Source of the DNA: Sarcophilus harrisii
Lineage: Eukaryota; Chordata; Mammalia; Dasyuromorphia; Dasyuridae
Length of the DNA stretch: 64,000 nt
Assembly: GCF_902635505.1 (NCBI RefSeq)
Contig: NC_045426.1
Coordinates: 393,254,138-393,318,137 of the forward strand
Direction: 5' to 3'
Notes under the pieces: model-generated
What the model was told of the DNA's origin: nothing
Seen by the model: only the letters and a program-made list of their open reading frames with translations
Database searches by the model: none
In this document: piece after piece, positions 25,221 to 37,260 of the stretch
Layout: each line of letters opens with the position of its first letter
How positions within the stretch are numbered: position 1 is the first letter of the stretch
Translations under genes and position numbers: made by a program

Positions 25221-26896
25221 TCTTTCCATTTAATAAGAACTTAGGCCATCACCATCATCGGGGCTGTCCTTCCTATTGGTTTTGCAATGGGCAAAAGGCA
25301 TACTGGGTCCTCTGCTACCTATGTTGTTATACCTGTCATTCAAGTTAAAATGACTATCAAGGGCAATCCCATGGAGGATAAAAAAGAACACAAAAGAACA
25401 GCCTAATGGTATGTGTGTCAAGGATAGTGCAGACATTAGTTTTATATCTTTGCATGAAACAGTGGTCTACTGAGCAACAGAATAAACATTTGACTATGAA
25501 TGGGCTAGGCTTTGAGGTCAGACCTAATCTTCAGAAATTTGAGTCATATTTCTGGGCTTCACCTCCAATATAATGATAGGATTGGACTAGGTTTTCTCTA
25601 AGGAAAGTTCTTCCAGCTCTAATTATCCATATATATGGGCTGATTATCTGTCTACAAGGTATAGTTCTTATTTAGCCCCATTGGCAGCCACCATAAGTTC
25701 CTTTTTATCGTGAGATAATTCCCTAAAAGCTACATCTACAATCTCTGAGCCCCTCTATCATTTTTCTGCTTCTTAGAGCCCATGAAATCCATCATCTCCC
25801 AATCCTCTCAGACATTGGTTTTACTTATCACTACATTGGATGGTAAGTTTCTTGTCTTGGTTGATTTGCTCCACCCAGTTAAAAAATTGGAAAGATCTGA
25901 AATTAATTCAAGCCTACATATTGCTTACTACTTTAATAAAGAAAAGAAAGGAACAGCATTTAAACAGTCAAAAAAGGAATGTTTTATTCCCTTTCCTCCT
26001 TGAATAATTTAGAACTGAAGCTTCCATGACCTTAATTATCCTCTTTGGGCAGATGATTCCTAGTCCTAAATCATCTGCTTAGTAATTTCTAGTATCACCG
26101 TATTTTTTTGTTTATATCAGATCATATGTACTCTAAGCATCTTGATCAACATGTCCAGAAAAACTTCATTATTTTTCTATTTAAATATTCCTTTCTACCT
26201 TCCTATTTTACCATCAAGAGCAGCACTATCCTCAGCATGATCCAGCTAACAACCTCAATGTCATTCCTGACTTTTTATTTTCACAAACTCTTTTTCTGTG
26301 TCTGTCTGTATCTGTATCTGTCTCTTTCTCTCTCTTTGCGTGTGTATGTGTGTGTGTGTTATCTGAAATGATGATGACTATAAAGAATCCACGGAAATAT
26401 AGAAAATTTTTTAAATGGTGCAAAATAATATAAGCAATGCCAAGAAAGCAATATAAAAGTGAACAAATCAATGTTAATGGAAAGAACAACAAAAAAGTAT
26501 CTTCAACATAATGTCATCTGGGGGGATTCCAAGACATGGATGGCAAGAAGCAACATGATGCAAAGGGTGCGGGATCTGAAGTCAGAGCATTCAAGTTCAA
26601 ATCTCAGCTTTTCACTTTCTGCATGTGTGACCTTGAATAATTCACTTAAACTCTCTGGGATCCCAACTAGACCATCTTTAAAGTCATTTCCAAATCAAAG
26701 ATTAGTAGTTCTGTGAGTGTACTCTGTAGTGAACACAGATTGATGTGCTATCTTTTACAGAGATAGTACAAGGTAGCCAAAACTGCTGATCTTGCCTCTT
26801 CCCTCGGGGCAGGTGCTTTAATTAGTTTTTCTCTTGAGAGCAATGATGGATATATGCTAAACCATTATCATTCTCTGCACTAATTTCCCTGTTAAC
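25221..26896. other. unassigned DNA with simple repeats
   Basis: A (TCTG)n/(TG)n tract spans about 26288-26360. A degenerate MIR-like stretch is at about 26540-26700 ('tctgaagtcagagcattcaagttcaaatc'). No supported gene. Confidence 0.5.
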
Positions 26897-26906
26897 CAAT
26901 GTTATG

Positions 26907-27250
26907 CTTTTTTTTTTTTTCTCTCTAAGGCAATTAGGGTTAAATGACTTGCCTAAGGCACACAGTCAGGAAGTGTTAAGAGTCTGAGGTCAAATTTTAA
27001 CTCAGGTCCTCCTGCCTTCAAGACTGGTGCTCTATCCACTGCCAGGGGTCCTCAAACTTTTAAAAAAGGGGGCCAATTCACTGTCCCTCAGACTGTTGGA
27101 GGGCCGGACTATAGTAAAAACAAAAACTTTGTTTTGTGGGCCTTTAAATAAAGAAACTTCATAGCCCTGGGTGAGGGGGATAATCGTTCTCAGCTGCCGC
27201 ATGTGGCCCGTGGGCCTTAGTTTGAGGACTCCTGCAACAACTAGCTGCCC
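26907..27250 (-). mobile_element. marsupial tRNA-type SINE split by a hAT transposon
   Basis: Reverse-strand SINE with poly(T) at 26908-26920 and the head split: 'gctctatccactgc' lies before the hAT copy and 'ctagctgcccc' after it. Outer flanks show a near-perfect duplication, caatgttatg (26897-26906) and caatggtatg (27251-27260). Removing the hAT gives a SINE of normal length. Confidence 0.88.
27043..27234 (+). mobile_element. short non-autonomous hAT transposon, copy 2 of 3
   Basis: Inverted ends caggggtcctcaaact / agtttgaggactcctg. Nested inside a SINE, so it jumped after that SINE inserted. A clear 8-base duplication is not visible here, unlike the other two copies. Confidence 0.85.
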
Positions 27251-27260
27251 CAATGGTATG

Positions 27261-28180
27261 TGCTTTTGAGATGACTTGCAAGGGTTAGTTTAGCATTCTG
27301 TGACCCTTATTAAGATTGAATTCTTGACTTTAGCCTCACTGGTATCATGCATGAACTTCCTTGAGACATTGTAAGATACTATGCCATGAGCATATTGTGC
27401 TACTATGTTTTATTCCACAAAAAGATTACAATAAGATCTAAAACAAAAATCTTTCAGAAACTAAATGTATTATGTTGCCAGCATGATGAGCTATGATTTT
27501 TAAAATTTTTAGAAAGTTTAAAACAAACAAATTTTAAAAAATCAAATTTGTTTTTTTCTGGGTTGTTGTATTATTGCCCTGCTAAATTTCACTTCCTGAA
27601 TTTGCTCATTGTAAACTTGCACAGACCCAGCATGGAGCAAGGAGAAGGGTTAAAAGGGAAGAGTGAGTTTTTCACACATGCAAAATTAACAGCTGAGCTC
27701 ATTTACCTCAGATGAACCAAAAAGTAATTTGTGTTTGCAATGGGATCGAAATTGGAGAATTGCATCTATAAGCTTTATTTTTAGGAAAATGATGAGCAAC
27801 TGAAAAAAATGGGAGGCAAGTACAGGGTTTCAAGGAAAGGGTATTTGTTACTTTGAATATCCATTTGCATACTAGGATCTACTTTGTTTTTTTCTTTCTT
27901 TTGGTTGTTTTACTTGCAACTGCATGCCAAAGGTAGAATGCACTTTGTCTTTAAATAGCCTTTTATATAGTAACACTTTGGTTTACTGAAACCCGGACAA
28001 ATAGAGCTTTAAAAAGTAGGAAGTTTCAGGCTGAAACTAGAGAAAGATGTCAATGCCAAGATTTAAATCTTCCTTTTTAAGAGTAGAGAGGGAGGAGTAG
28101 ATGTTTTCCCTCTTTTAAAAAAATGTTCCAGATGTCACTTTGAAAATATTTTCATATATGAATTAATCCATCAGGGAATG
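27261..28180. other. non-repetitive DNA; possible regulatory element at 27560-28050
   Basis: No repeat family recognised. The segment contains an octamer-like atttgcat near 27864, and 'caactgcatgccaaagg' near 27918. No coding signature. Regulatory status is a guess, based on absence of repeats and motif content. Confidence 0.3.
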
Positions 28181-28189
28181 CAAGTTTTA

Positions 28190-28430
28190 TAATAATAGCA
28201 TTTATATAGCATTCTAAGGTTTGCAAAGCATTTTATAACTATTATCTCATCCTCACTAGAACTCTAAAAAGTAAGGTCATTATCCCCATTTTATGGATGA
28301 GTAAACTGATGCAGTCAAATAAGTGACTTTCCCAGGGTCACTCACAACTACCGTCTAAGGAAGAGCTATCATCTTGTTTTCCTGACTTTAAGACTACCAT
28401 CTTCCATATCACCTGGATTTTATAGGTCAA
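28190..28430 (+). mobile_element. CORE-SINE (MIR3/THER-like)
   Basis: 'aataatagcatttatatagca...ggtttgcaaagcatttta...tatctcatcctcac...atccccattttatggatgagtaaactg...gtgactttcccagggtcac' is the typical order of a long CORE-SINE. Moderately diverged. Confidence 0.7.
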
Positions 28431-28611
28431 GGATTAGTAACTAAAAAACCTGGAACTTGGGTAAATAGAATATTTTTTTGAAATGAGAAAAATAAATCTC
28501 ATTCTTCCAATTCCTAATACAGATTTTGATATTTTCATAAGTAGTTAGATAATGCTGAGTGAATAACAAATGAAGCTTTACCACAATATGTATTTTACCT
28601 GTTCTAGATTT

Positions 28612-28612
28612 A

Positions 28613-28657
<45 letters not shown>

Positions 28658-28662
28658 TATTC
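28612..28662. repeat. (TA)n microsatellite
   Basis: About 50 bases of alternating TA. It may extrude as a cruciform. The overlapping minus frame is a translation of the repeat. Confidence 0.95.
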
Positions 28663-30128
28663 AAAATATAATATAATTTTTACATTACAAATGGATATTA
28701 CATATTTTTTCCTACATACCACCTAATGCTATTATAGTCAATGACCCATTGTAATACCTGACCATATTGAGGTAGCCTTACTGGACAGATTGATAGGCCC
28801 TGTCCATCGAAGATAAGCATTAAAGGTTTGTTTGAAACCTTAATACCATTATCTTTTAACTTGAATAGTCAGGTAAATAAATCCTACTCAAATAAAGACA
28901 AGGGGGAGGAACCTAATTCTAATGCTTTGCTTTGCCCTTCAAAGTTACTAGTATGAAATTCTCAGACTTAGAAAGTCTCACAGATACCATCTAATGAGTT
29001 CATTTTTATTCATCTGTTTCTCAAGTAGGAGGTAATTTGGCATTTGTATTAACATATTGCTTCTTTGAAAATGAGTTGATTTGGGGTTCTGAATGACCCT
29101 GTGTCCTTCTGTTCATGGGCAATATCCAGCAAGTTGTTTGAAGCCAGGTATAAATCCTTATGCATGAGCAGGTTTCCTATGTCTTTAGTCAAGTGGCACA
29201 GGTAATCTTGTAGCCTTTGGTTCACCCTATTAAATATGTTGTTTCACAATGAGGCAGTTCCCAGACTTGTGGCTGCCCTGTTTGTTTTGAACCCAAGTAT
29301 TATGATAGTGGCCACAACACTGAAAATGTGCTAAAGTCCTAGCATAAGTTACACTTCATGTGCAGGCCCCTTTTTTGTATTCCTAATTGTATAGCCCTCA
29401 TCATCACTACAAAACAGAACAAAAAGAAAAAATCTTAGACATCTTTATTTGAATGTAAGTGTGACAAAGGAAGGATATAAGGAAAGTGGTGTGACCAGGA
29501 CATAGATCTGATATCAGATCATTGGGAAATGAGGTAGAGGAAAACGCCATGGTCTGCTAGATCTTGAGGTGCTCTTGGATATACCTAGAAACCCCAAAGG
29601 TGTTATTGCACTGGATACACTGTACTAGGGCCCACCTTCTCTCAGCACCATGCTTTCATTTCTGTGCTCCAATCAAATGCAGCTGAATAAGATGGGTTTT
29701 GAGAAGAGAAGGAACAGAAGCTAGTTTGCCTCAATAAGATAAGTCTGAGGGCTTCCCATTAGGTAGAGATTACATAGGTAACCAGCAGTGGAAGCACATA
29801 GAATTCCTTTGTTCCAATGTTTAATTGGGGAATGGAATGATATAATATTCAAATTTATATGACACCCTTTTGAAGAGAATCAAGTTGATGTTTAATTTGT
29901 AAATTCCAATCCCATCCCCAAATGAATTTGTTCTTCATGCAAGAATTCCTGGTAATAGTTCTGATTGAAGGCAGATATCAATTTGTTAATTCACATGTAG
30001 GCAAAATCTCAGTGGCTGCCTGTATTTGGGGGGTTTTTTGTATGATTTAAGGACTTAAAGGAAAGTTATTAACTTTTTAAAAATCTCTGACATTTACATA
30101 CTGTGTCTCAAGTTTCATCATTAAAAAT
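28663..30128. other. unassigned DNA
   Basis: The stretch at 29080-29860 is richer in G/C than its surroundings and has short frames on the minus strand around 29480-29680, each ended by stops. I could not match it to a gene or repeat. A decayed processed pseudogene is possible but unsupported. Confidence 0.4.
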
Positions 30129-30195
30129 GTCATTCTGAGGAGGCAGAGCCAAATTTTGGACAAGCTACTCACTTGAACTCCCCCAAATTCCTCCA

Positions 30196-30332
30196 AAAAT
30201 CTTTTTTTTTCATAATTACAACTTTTTATTGACAGAACCCATGCCTGGGTAATTTTTTACAACATTATCCCTTGTACTCACTTCTGTTCCGACTTTTCCC
30301 CTTCCTCATTCCACCTCCTCCCCCAGATGGCA
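30196..30332 (-). mobile_element. short L1 3'-end fragment nested in the HAL1-like element
   Basis: Poly(T) followed by 'acaactttttattgacagaaccc' and 'tcctcccccagatggca', the reverse complement of an L1 3' UTR. HAL1-like ORF1 sequence resumes at about 30335. Confidence 0.7.
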
Positions 30333-30390
30333 CTAAGTTACTATGGTAATAAGAAAAATCACAATATATACTCAGAAGATAATGAAGTTA

Positions 30391-30533
30391 GGGCAGCTAG
30401 GTGATGCAGTAGACAGAGCACCATTCCTGAAGTCAGGAAGATCTGAGTTCAAATCTGGCCTCAGATACTTCTACTTCCTAGCTGTGTGACCCTGGGCAAG
30501 TCACTTAACCCCAATTGCCTCAGGGGGAAAAAA
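30391..30533 (+). mobile_element. marsupial tRNA-type SINE (WSINE/Mar-like), full length
   Basis: Runs 'gggcagctaggtgatgcagt' to 'ccaattgcctcaggggg' plus A-rich tail. Flanked by agataatgaagtta (30377-30390) and agataatgaagtca (30534-30547), matching at 13 of 14. Sits inside L1 ORF1 sequence. Confidence 0.95.
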
Positions 30534-30898
30534 AGATAATGAAGTCAAAGATCCTAATCCAAAATCTCACAGAAAAATATGGATTGATCTCAAGCTACAG
30601 AAAAGCTCAAAAAAGTTTTTGAAAATCAAGTAAGGGAGGTGAAGGAAAATTTAGGAAGAGAAATGAGAGTGATGGAAAAAAAGCATGAAAAGTAAGTCAA
30701 TAGCTTGATAAAGGAGACATGTGCACATACACACACATGCACACACAAGTGCTGAAGAAAACAATACCTTAAAAACAGACTAGGTCAAATGTTAAAGGAA
30801 GTACAAAGAAAAAAAAAACTAACAATGAGGAGAAGAATGCTTTAAAAAGAATTGGTCAAATGGAAAAAAAAATACAATACCAAAGAAAATAACTTTTT

Positions 30899-32424
30899 TA
30901 AAAAAGCTTTTTATTTTCAAAACATATGCATGTATAATTTTTTAACATTAATCCTTGCATAACCTTGTTTCAGATTTTCCCCTTCTTCCCCCACCCCTTC
31001 CTCTAGACAGCAAGCAATCCAATATATGTTATGTTATACATGTCAAAATATGTGTTAAATCCAATATGTGTAAACATATTTATATAATTCTCTTGCTGCA
31101 CAAGAAAAATCACATCCAAAAGGAAAGTAAATGAGTAAGAAAACAAAATGCAAATGAACAACAAAAAGAGTGAGAATATTATATTGTGATCTATGTTCAG
31201 TTCCCACAGTCCTTTCTCTTGTTATAGATGGCTCTCTTCATCACAAGATCATTGAAATTGGCATCAAACATCTCATTGTTGGAAAGAGTCACATTTATCA
31301 GAATTGATCATCCTATAATACTAATTATGATTCTCCCTTAAAGGAGGGAAAGAGACCCACATGTGCAACAATGTTTGTGACAGCCTTCTTTGTAGTGGCT
31401 AGAAACTGGAAACTAAGTGGATACCCATCAGTTGGAGAATGGCTGAATAAATTATGGTATATGAATGTTATGGAATATTATTGTTCTGTAAGAAATGACC
31501 AACAGGATGATTTCAGAGAGGCCTGGAGAGACTTAAATGAACTGATGCTGAGTGAAATGAGCAGAACCAGAAGATCATTGTATATGGCAACAAGATTATG
31601 CGATGGATCAATTTTGATGGACATGGCTCTCTTCAACAATAAAATGAAACCAATTCCAATTATTCAATGAAGAAGAGAGCTATCTACACCAAGAGAGAGG
31701 ACTGTGGGAATTGAGTGTGGTTCACAACATAGCATTTTCACTTTTTGTTATTGTTTGCTTGCATTTTATTTTGCTTCACTTTTTCTCTTGTGTGGCACAA
31801 TAATTGTATAAATATGTGTGCATATATTGGAATTAACATATATTTCTACCATGTTTAACATATATTGGACACTTGCCATCTGAAGAGAGTGTGGGGGAAG
31901 GTGAGAAAATTGGAATACAGAGTTTTGCAAGGGCTTTTGAAGAATTGTCCACACATATAGTTTGAAAGATAAAAAGCTTTTAAAAAAAAAAAAAGATCTC
32001 TTTGGGATGTAGGTCTAATAGAAACCCTGCTGGATCAAAGGGTATGCACTGTTTGATAACTTTTTGAGCATAGTTCCCAAATTGCTCTCCACAATGTCTG
32101 GCTGGATCATTCACAGTTCCACCAACAATGTATCAGTATCCTAGTTTTCCCACATCCCCTCCAACATTCATCATTATCTTTTCCTGTCATTTTAGTCAAT
32201 CTAAGAGGTGTGTAGTGGTACCTCAGAGTTGTCTTAATTTGCATTTCTCTGATCAATATTGATTTGGAGCACCTTTTCGTATGATTGGAAATGGTTTTAA
32301 TTTCTTCACCTGAAAATTGTCTGTTCATATCCTTTGACCATTTATCATTTGGAGAATGACTTGAATTCTTATAAATTAGAGTCAATTCTCTATATAGTTT
32401 AGAAATAAGGCTTTGATATCCTAG
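30899..32424 (-). mobile_element. minus-strand L1 3' end split by an opposite-strand L1 3' end
   Basis: Minus-strand pieces 30899-31323 (3' UTR) and 31995-32424 (ORF2 tail) belong to the same L1 type. Between them, 31338-31994 runs on the plus strand from ORF2 (AFFVVARNWKLSGYPSVGEWLNKLWY) through the 3' UTR to a poly(A). About 280 bases of the minus copy are missing between the two pieces. The plus copy begins at exactly the L1 coordinate where the right minus piece stops. The result is an inverted repeat of L1 3' UTRs. Confidence 0.75.
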
Positions 32425-34495
32425 AATCAGGAGGTCAAATAGAAATGGGAAGAAGCCACCTTCCATCCTTCATCCATCACCCTTCACTCTTCCTGAAAGA
32501 GATCCCAAAATGAAAACTCTAAAGAATATTACTGCCAAATTCCAGTGTTCCCAGGTCTAGGATAAAATAATGCAAGCAGCCAGAAAGAAATATTTCAAGT
32601 ATTATGGAGCCACAGTCAGGATAACACAAGATTTTGCAGCTTCTATATTAAAGAATAGGAAAGTTGGGAATATGATACTCCAAAAGAAAAAGGAGCTGGG
32701 ATTACAACCCAGAATCACCTCCCCAGCAAAACTGAGAATAAAATTTCAAGGAAAAGAATGGATATTCAATTAAATAGAGGATTTCAAGCACTTTAGATGA
32801 AAAGACCAGAGCTTAATAGAAAATTTGGCTTTCAAATACAAGACTCCAGGGAAGCATCAAAAAGTAAAAAGAAAAGGGACATCATAAGAAAATTAATAAG
32901 GTTAAACTTTTTACATTCATACACGAAAGATGATCTTTGTAACTCGTGAATTTCCTCATTATCTGTAGAGTTAGAAAGAAATATAGATATATAAATATAT
33001 AGATATATACAGAGAGAGAGACAGAAAGAGCAGATATGTTAGTTGAATGTGAAAAAATGATACCTAAAAAATAAATATAAGGGGTGAGAGAGGAATGTAT
33101 TTGGAGAAAGGGAAAGGTGGAGATGGAATGAGGTAAATTTATCTCATATAAAAGACAAGAAAAAACTTTTACATTGGAGGGGAAGAGAGGGAGGTGAGGG
33201 TAATTGAAACTTTCTCTCATTAGAGAATTATCTTATTAGAATTGACTCAAAGAGGAAATCCTGTGCACATCTCAATTGGGTATAGAAATCTACCTTATCC
33301 TACAGGATAGTAAAAGGGGAAGGACATGACGGGGCAGGTGATACAAAAAAAAGCCATTCGGGGGAAGGGGTAGATAGAAGCACAACACTTTTGACGAGGG
33401 GTAGGGTAAAAGGAAAGAGAATAGAATTTAAAAAGGGGGAAATACAGTTAGTAAGAGTAATTGTGGAAAAAATATTTGAAGGAAGTTTCTCTGATAAAGG
33501 CCTCATTTCTCAAATATATAAGGAACTGAGTCACAACTTTCTATAGGAATATGGGAGAATGCTCTAACTCACTGTTGATAAGAGAAATGCAAATTGAAAC
33601 AATTCTGAGGTACTATCACATACTTATTAGATTGGCTAATAGGAATGAAAAGGAATGTGACAAATATTGGAGAGGATATGGTATAAATGAGACATTAATG
33701 CATTGTTGTGAACTTATTCAACCATTATGTAAGCAATTTGGAACTATGCAAAAAAAAAAACTATAAAACCCTGCATACCCTTTGACTTAGCAATACCACT
33801 TTTGGGTGGCTATCCCAAAAGAGATTAAAAAATACAGAAAGGAAAAAGACCTATATGTCCAAAAAATATTTATATCAGCTCTTTTCTGGAAGCAAAGAAC
33901 TGTAAACTGAAGGGCTACCCATGAGTTGGAGGAATGGCTGAATAAATTATGGTGTGTAATTATGATAGAATACTATTGGACTATTAGAAATGATGAGCAA
34001 GATACTTTCAGAAACCTGGAAAGACTTCCATGAACTGATGCAAAGTTAAATGTACTATTTACAAAATAACAGCAATATTGTAAAATGATCAGTTGTATAT
34101 GACATAAATAACTATTCTCAGCAATACAATGATCCAATACAACTCTGAAGGACTCATGATGAAAAATTCTATTCATATCCAGATAAATAACTGATGAACT
34201 CTGAAAGCAGGTAAAAGCATATTTTCTTTCACTTACTCTATTCTTTCTTGTGTTTTTTTTCCCTTTTGATTTTTTTTTCTTTTGCAACTTTGACTAATAT
34301 GGAAATATGTTTTACATGAAGGCATATATGTAAACTAGATCAAACTGTCTACCTTCAGAAGGGAGGAAGGAGGAAAAAAGAGGAAGAAAAATAAATTTGG
34401 AACTCAAAATATTGTAAATCTGAATGTTGAAAATTTTCTTGTGATGTATTTGCAGGGAAAATAAAATACTATTATATATTTTAAAAGTCATTCCT

Positions 34496-35090
34496 TTTAG
34501 TTTGGTGCATTGTATCCAGAGTCATCTGTTAAAACATATACCACTGGAAAGGCAACGTAATAAACAATTATCAGATATTAACACTTTCAAATACAATCAT
34601 CAGAGGAGCCTTCTGTACACAAGTAGACCTGATAGGTACAGCAACCAAGTCCCAAGTTAATGGAGAGCTAACTCAGCAGTTGAGTGATTTGTTTGGCTAG
34701 TCCTATCATGAATGGACCTATGGAATTAAGAAATATTTCCTAGCTGAATAAGAGAGCACTTTGTATTGAAAGGAAGATTGTAGAGACTCCCCCAAAAGAA
34801 GAAAATTATGCCAGAGCCATGAGTTAAGGGGCTTCCCCTTCACTTCCAGGTCATCTTCAGACTATGTGACCTTTTCTATAGCCTTCCTTCATCACATCTC
34901 TTCCCTATCAGAAACTTGGACTCTGCCCCTGAAGTCACTCTTGAAATCCATAAGTGGACTTTTGCTTAATCTTGTCTAGTTTGATGTCTTTTACTTCACT
35001 TCCCTGTCATTTCTAGACCTTGGTGACAGGTCTTCTATCCCATGTGCTCCTTCTTTTTCCAAGACCCCCTTTTATGCTATCCTTATCCTA
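34496..35090. other. unassigned DNA
   Basis: No gene or recognised repeat seen. Confidence 0.45.
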
Positions 35091-35094
35091 TTAG

Positions 35095-35200
35095 AATGTA
35101 AGTAAGCTCCTCGAGGTCAGGAACTCTTGTACTTTGAATTTCCAATGCTTAGCACAGTGTCTGACACATAGTAAGTGCTTAGTAAATGTTCTATTGATTA
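35095..35200 (+). mobile_element. L2 3'-end fragment
   Basis: 'ctcctcgaggtcaggaactctt...ttagcacagtgtctgacacatagtaagtgcttagtaaatg' is the usual L2 3' end. Confidence 0.75.
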
Positions 35201-35204
35201 TCTA

Positions 35205-35242
35205 GCTATCTGTCTATTTGTCTGTCTGTCTATCTATCTATC
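35205..35242. repeat. (TCTG/TCTA)n tetranucleotide tract
   Basis: Interrupted tctg and tcta units directly after the L2 tail. Confidence 0.9.
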
Positions 35243-35529
35243 TTTTCACGGATATAAATAACCCCCTCACTTTAGGAAAAAATGTTTTTGTGAGATTGCT
35301 ATAGCTTAAAATGATCATCTTATAATGGCCAACCTTCAGATAATAATCATTTCCAAGTTTATGTAAACTGTTCATCTGGCCACACTCACACATTCTCTGA
35401 CCAGAACTTTGCTCTTTCCCTGTGTTAGATCTTGTCAAAGCATGTGTTTTTGAGAATTAAGAGTTACTTATGTCAGGAGGAAGATTCAAGTAGAAAGCTA
35501 ATGGAGGATTAGTGCTTTAATAGTTTGAA

Positions 35530-35715
35530 GTGGGAGGAAGCCATGGAGTGGCACAAAGAATGCCAGATCTGGAGCTGGAAGACTTGAGTTTTAAGCCTGA
35601 CTCTGATCTTTACTACATGTGACTGTGTTTAAGTGACTTAACCTTTCTGGACCTTAGTCTCTTCATCATTAGAGTGAGGAGGCTGGAACAAATGATAAAT
35701 GAGGGAGGTCTTTTT
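35530..35715 (+). mobile_element. MIR-like SINE
   Basis: 'gccagatctggagctggaagac...taagtgacttaacctttctggaccttagtctcttcat' follows the MIR order. Diverged. Confidence 0.6.
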
Positions 35716-37149
35716 TTCAGGTCTAATTCATTCATTAATCTCAACTTTTTGTTGAATTACATGAAATTATTTCATTTGTTTGTAGTTTTAAAAATATAGG
35801 AGTATCTCAGTTTTACACAATTTTTTTCCTTCTCTCCATGATTTTTTTTCATTTTGCTTTTACTGAGACCCATTAAAAACAAAATCACTAGCAAAGGTCT
35901 AGAAGGTAGAAGGGAGAGGATCTATTTGCTATTATTCCATTATTTTATCTCTTAGTTGGACTAGTTTCAAGGAGGGGACAAGAAAGGATAGAATAGCATC
36001 TTGTTTCTTAAGTAAGCTAAGACTACCAGAATATCCCCTTCAGGAAATTTTATTTCTGTTCACTCCACCAATTCACTTACCAAATGGAGGAGTTTAAAAG
36101 CCCCTTTCAGGGCAGATGCCTTTTCTATAGATCAGGATAATTTGTCTAGTCGTTTGCAGTAAAATGTTCACTGCTTTAATCAGTCAACTAAGGTGGTCTG
36201 ACTACCTCTGCCTACAGAATTTGATGTTGAATGCAATGACTGTTGTCAATAAAAAAGTAACCCTCCTTGACCTCAATGGATTCTCTAATTTATAATGTCT
36301 TTGGGGATACAAGGGAAGGTATGGGGAGAGAAATTTAGACTGTAGCCTTTTATGGAATAATTTATTTAATTTATTACACATATATACACAAATGTGTACA
36401 TATATATGTGTGTGTTTGTGTAAATATAGTCATAAAATAATTTATTCCATGAAAGGCAGCAGTAGAAATTGCTCTAATCAAAAACAATCATTGTGTATTT
36501 CCATATTAAATATGGAAAAGAAAAGATTGTCCATGAATCCCAATAAGGATATTATTTTGGTTAGATGCATCCTAATTACAAAACTATGTGCAATAAAGTT
36601 CAATTTCAACAATTATTCTTCTTTATCAAGCAGGCTGTAATTGCATTTTTAAAAATATATAGTCTATCTCTTATCAGTTTAAGTTATCTATATCAAATAG
36701 GTGTTATATATCTTTTAAAATTGCCTAATTACTTATTCAGCAAAGGCTAAAACAGCTCTGAAGGAAATCTTTTAGTTTCTCAAAGAAGATATTGCTGACT
36801 GAGAAAAAGTAAAACATAATAAAAATAGAATATTTTCTTGGGGAAGATGAAATGCATAGTAATGAGATTCAGACAGAAAGATTTTAAGTATATTTCTCCT
36901 ATCACCTTGCTCTTTTGCTCTTTTTTTTTTGATGGAAGTATAAAGATAGAGAAGACTGAGACCATTTTATTGATCGTTTCTCAACTTCTGAGCAGAAACA
37001 TCTGAGTATGACCTTTCTAAATACACTTTCTGATCCCCCAGCTTTCTTACATTTTTAATAATTTTTGTCCAGATTTTACCTTTTTTCTTATCACATAGCA
37101 TCTTAGATTTTTAAAATATATATATATGTTTGATTTCCCCCTCCCATTA
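35716..37149. other. AT-rich DNA without recognised gene
   Basis: A short (TA/TG)n tract lies at about 36377-36425. Otherwise unassigned. Confidence 0.5.
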
Positions 37150-37260
37150 AACTATGAATTTCCTGAGGTAAGAAATTGTTTTGTATTTCATCTTGGTTCC
37201 CCATTGGCTAACACAGTGTCTTGTACATAGTAGTTGCTTAATGATTTTTAATTGAATAAA
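37150..37260 (+). mobile_element. L2 3'-end fragment
   Basis: 'tcctgaggtaagaaattg...ctaacacagtgtcttgtacatagtagttgcttaatga' matches the L2 end. Confidence 0.65.

Larger units (their letters stand above)
30136..34487 (+). mobile_element. HAL1-like L1 (ORF1 plus ORF2 tail), heavily nested
   Basis: Starts 'gaggaggcagagcc', typical of a marsupial L1 5' end, and ends in 'gggaaaataaaatact' plus an A-rich tail. Flanks share gtcattc (30129-30135 and 34488-34494). ORF1 coiled-coil sequence is at about 30335-30895. The ORF1 C-terminal domain is at 32570-32770: ARKKYF..., RITQDFAASILKNRK and LQPRITSPAKLRIKFQGKE resemble L1 ORF1p. Then comes a non-coding link, and only the C-terminal part of ORF2 (about 33540-34070), followed by the 3' UTR. 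The endonuclease and RT domains are absent, as in HAL1-type elements. All frames are broken. It carries nested inserts at 30196-30332, 30391-30533 and 30899-32424. Confidence 0.7.

Noticed and set aside
27032-27253. Similar minus-strand frames at 27.0-27.3 kb and 50.05-50.23 kb, suggesting a small conserved protein
   Set aside because: Both lie within copies of the same non-coding hAT transposon; the shared peptide simply reflects repeat identity.
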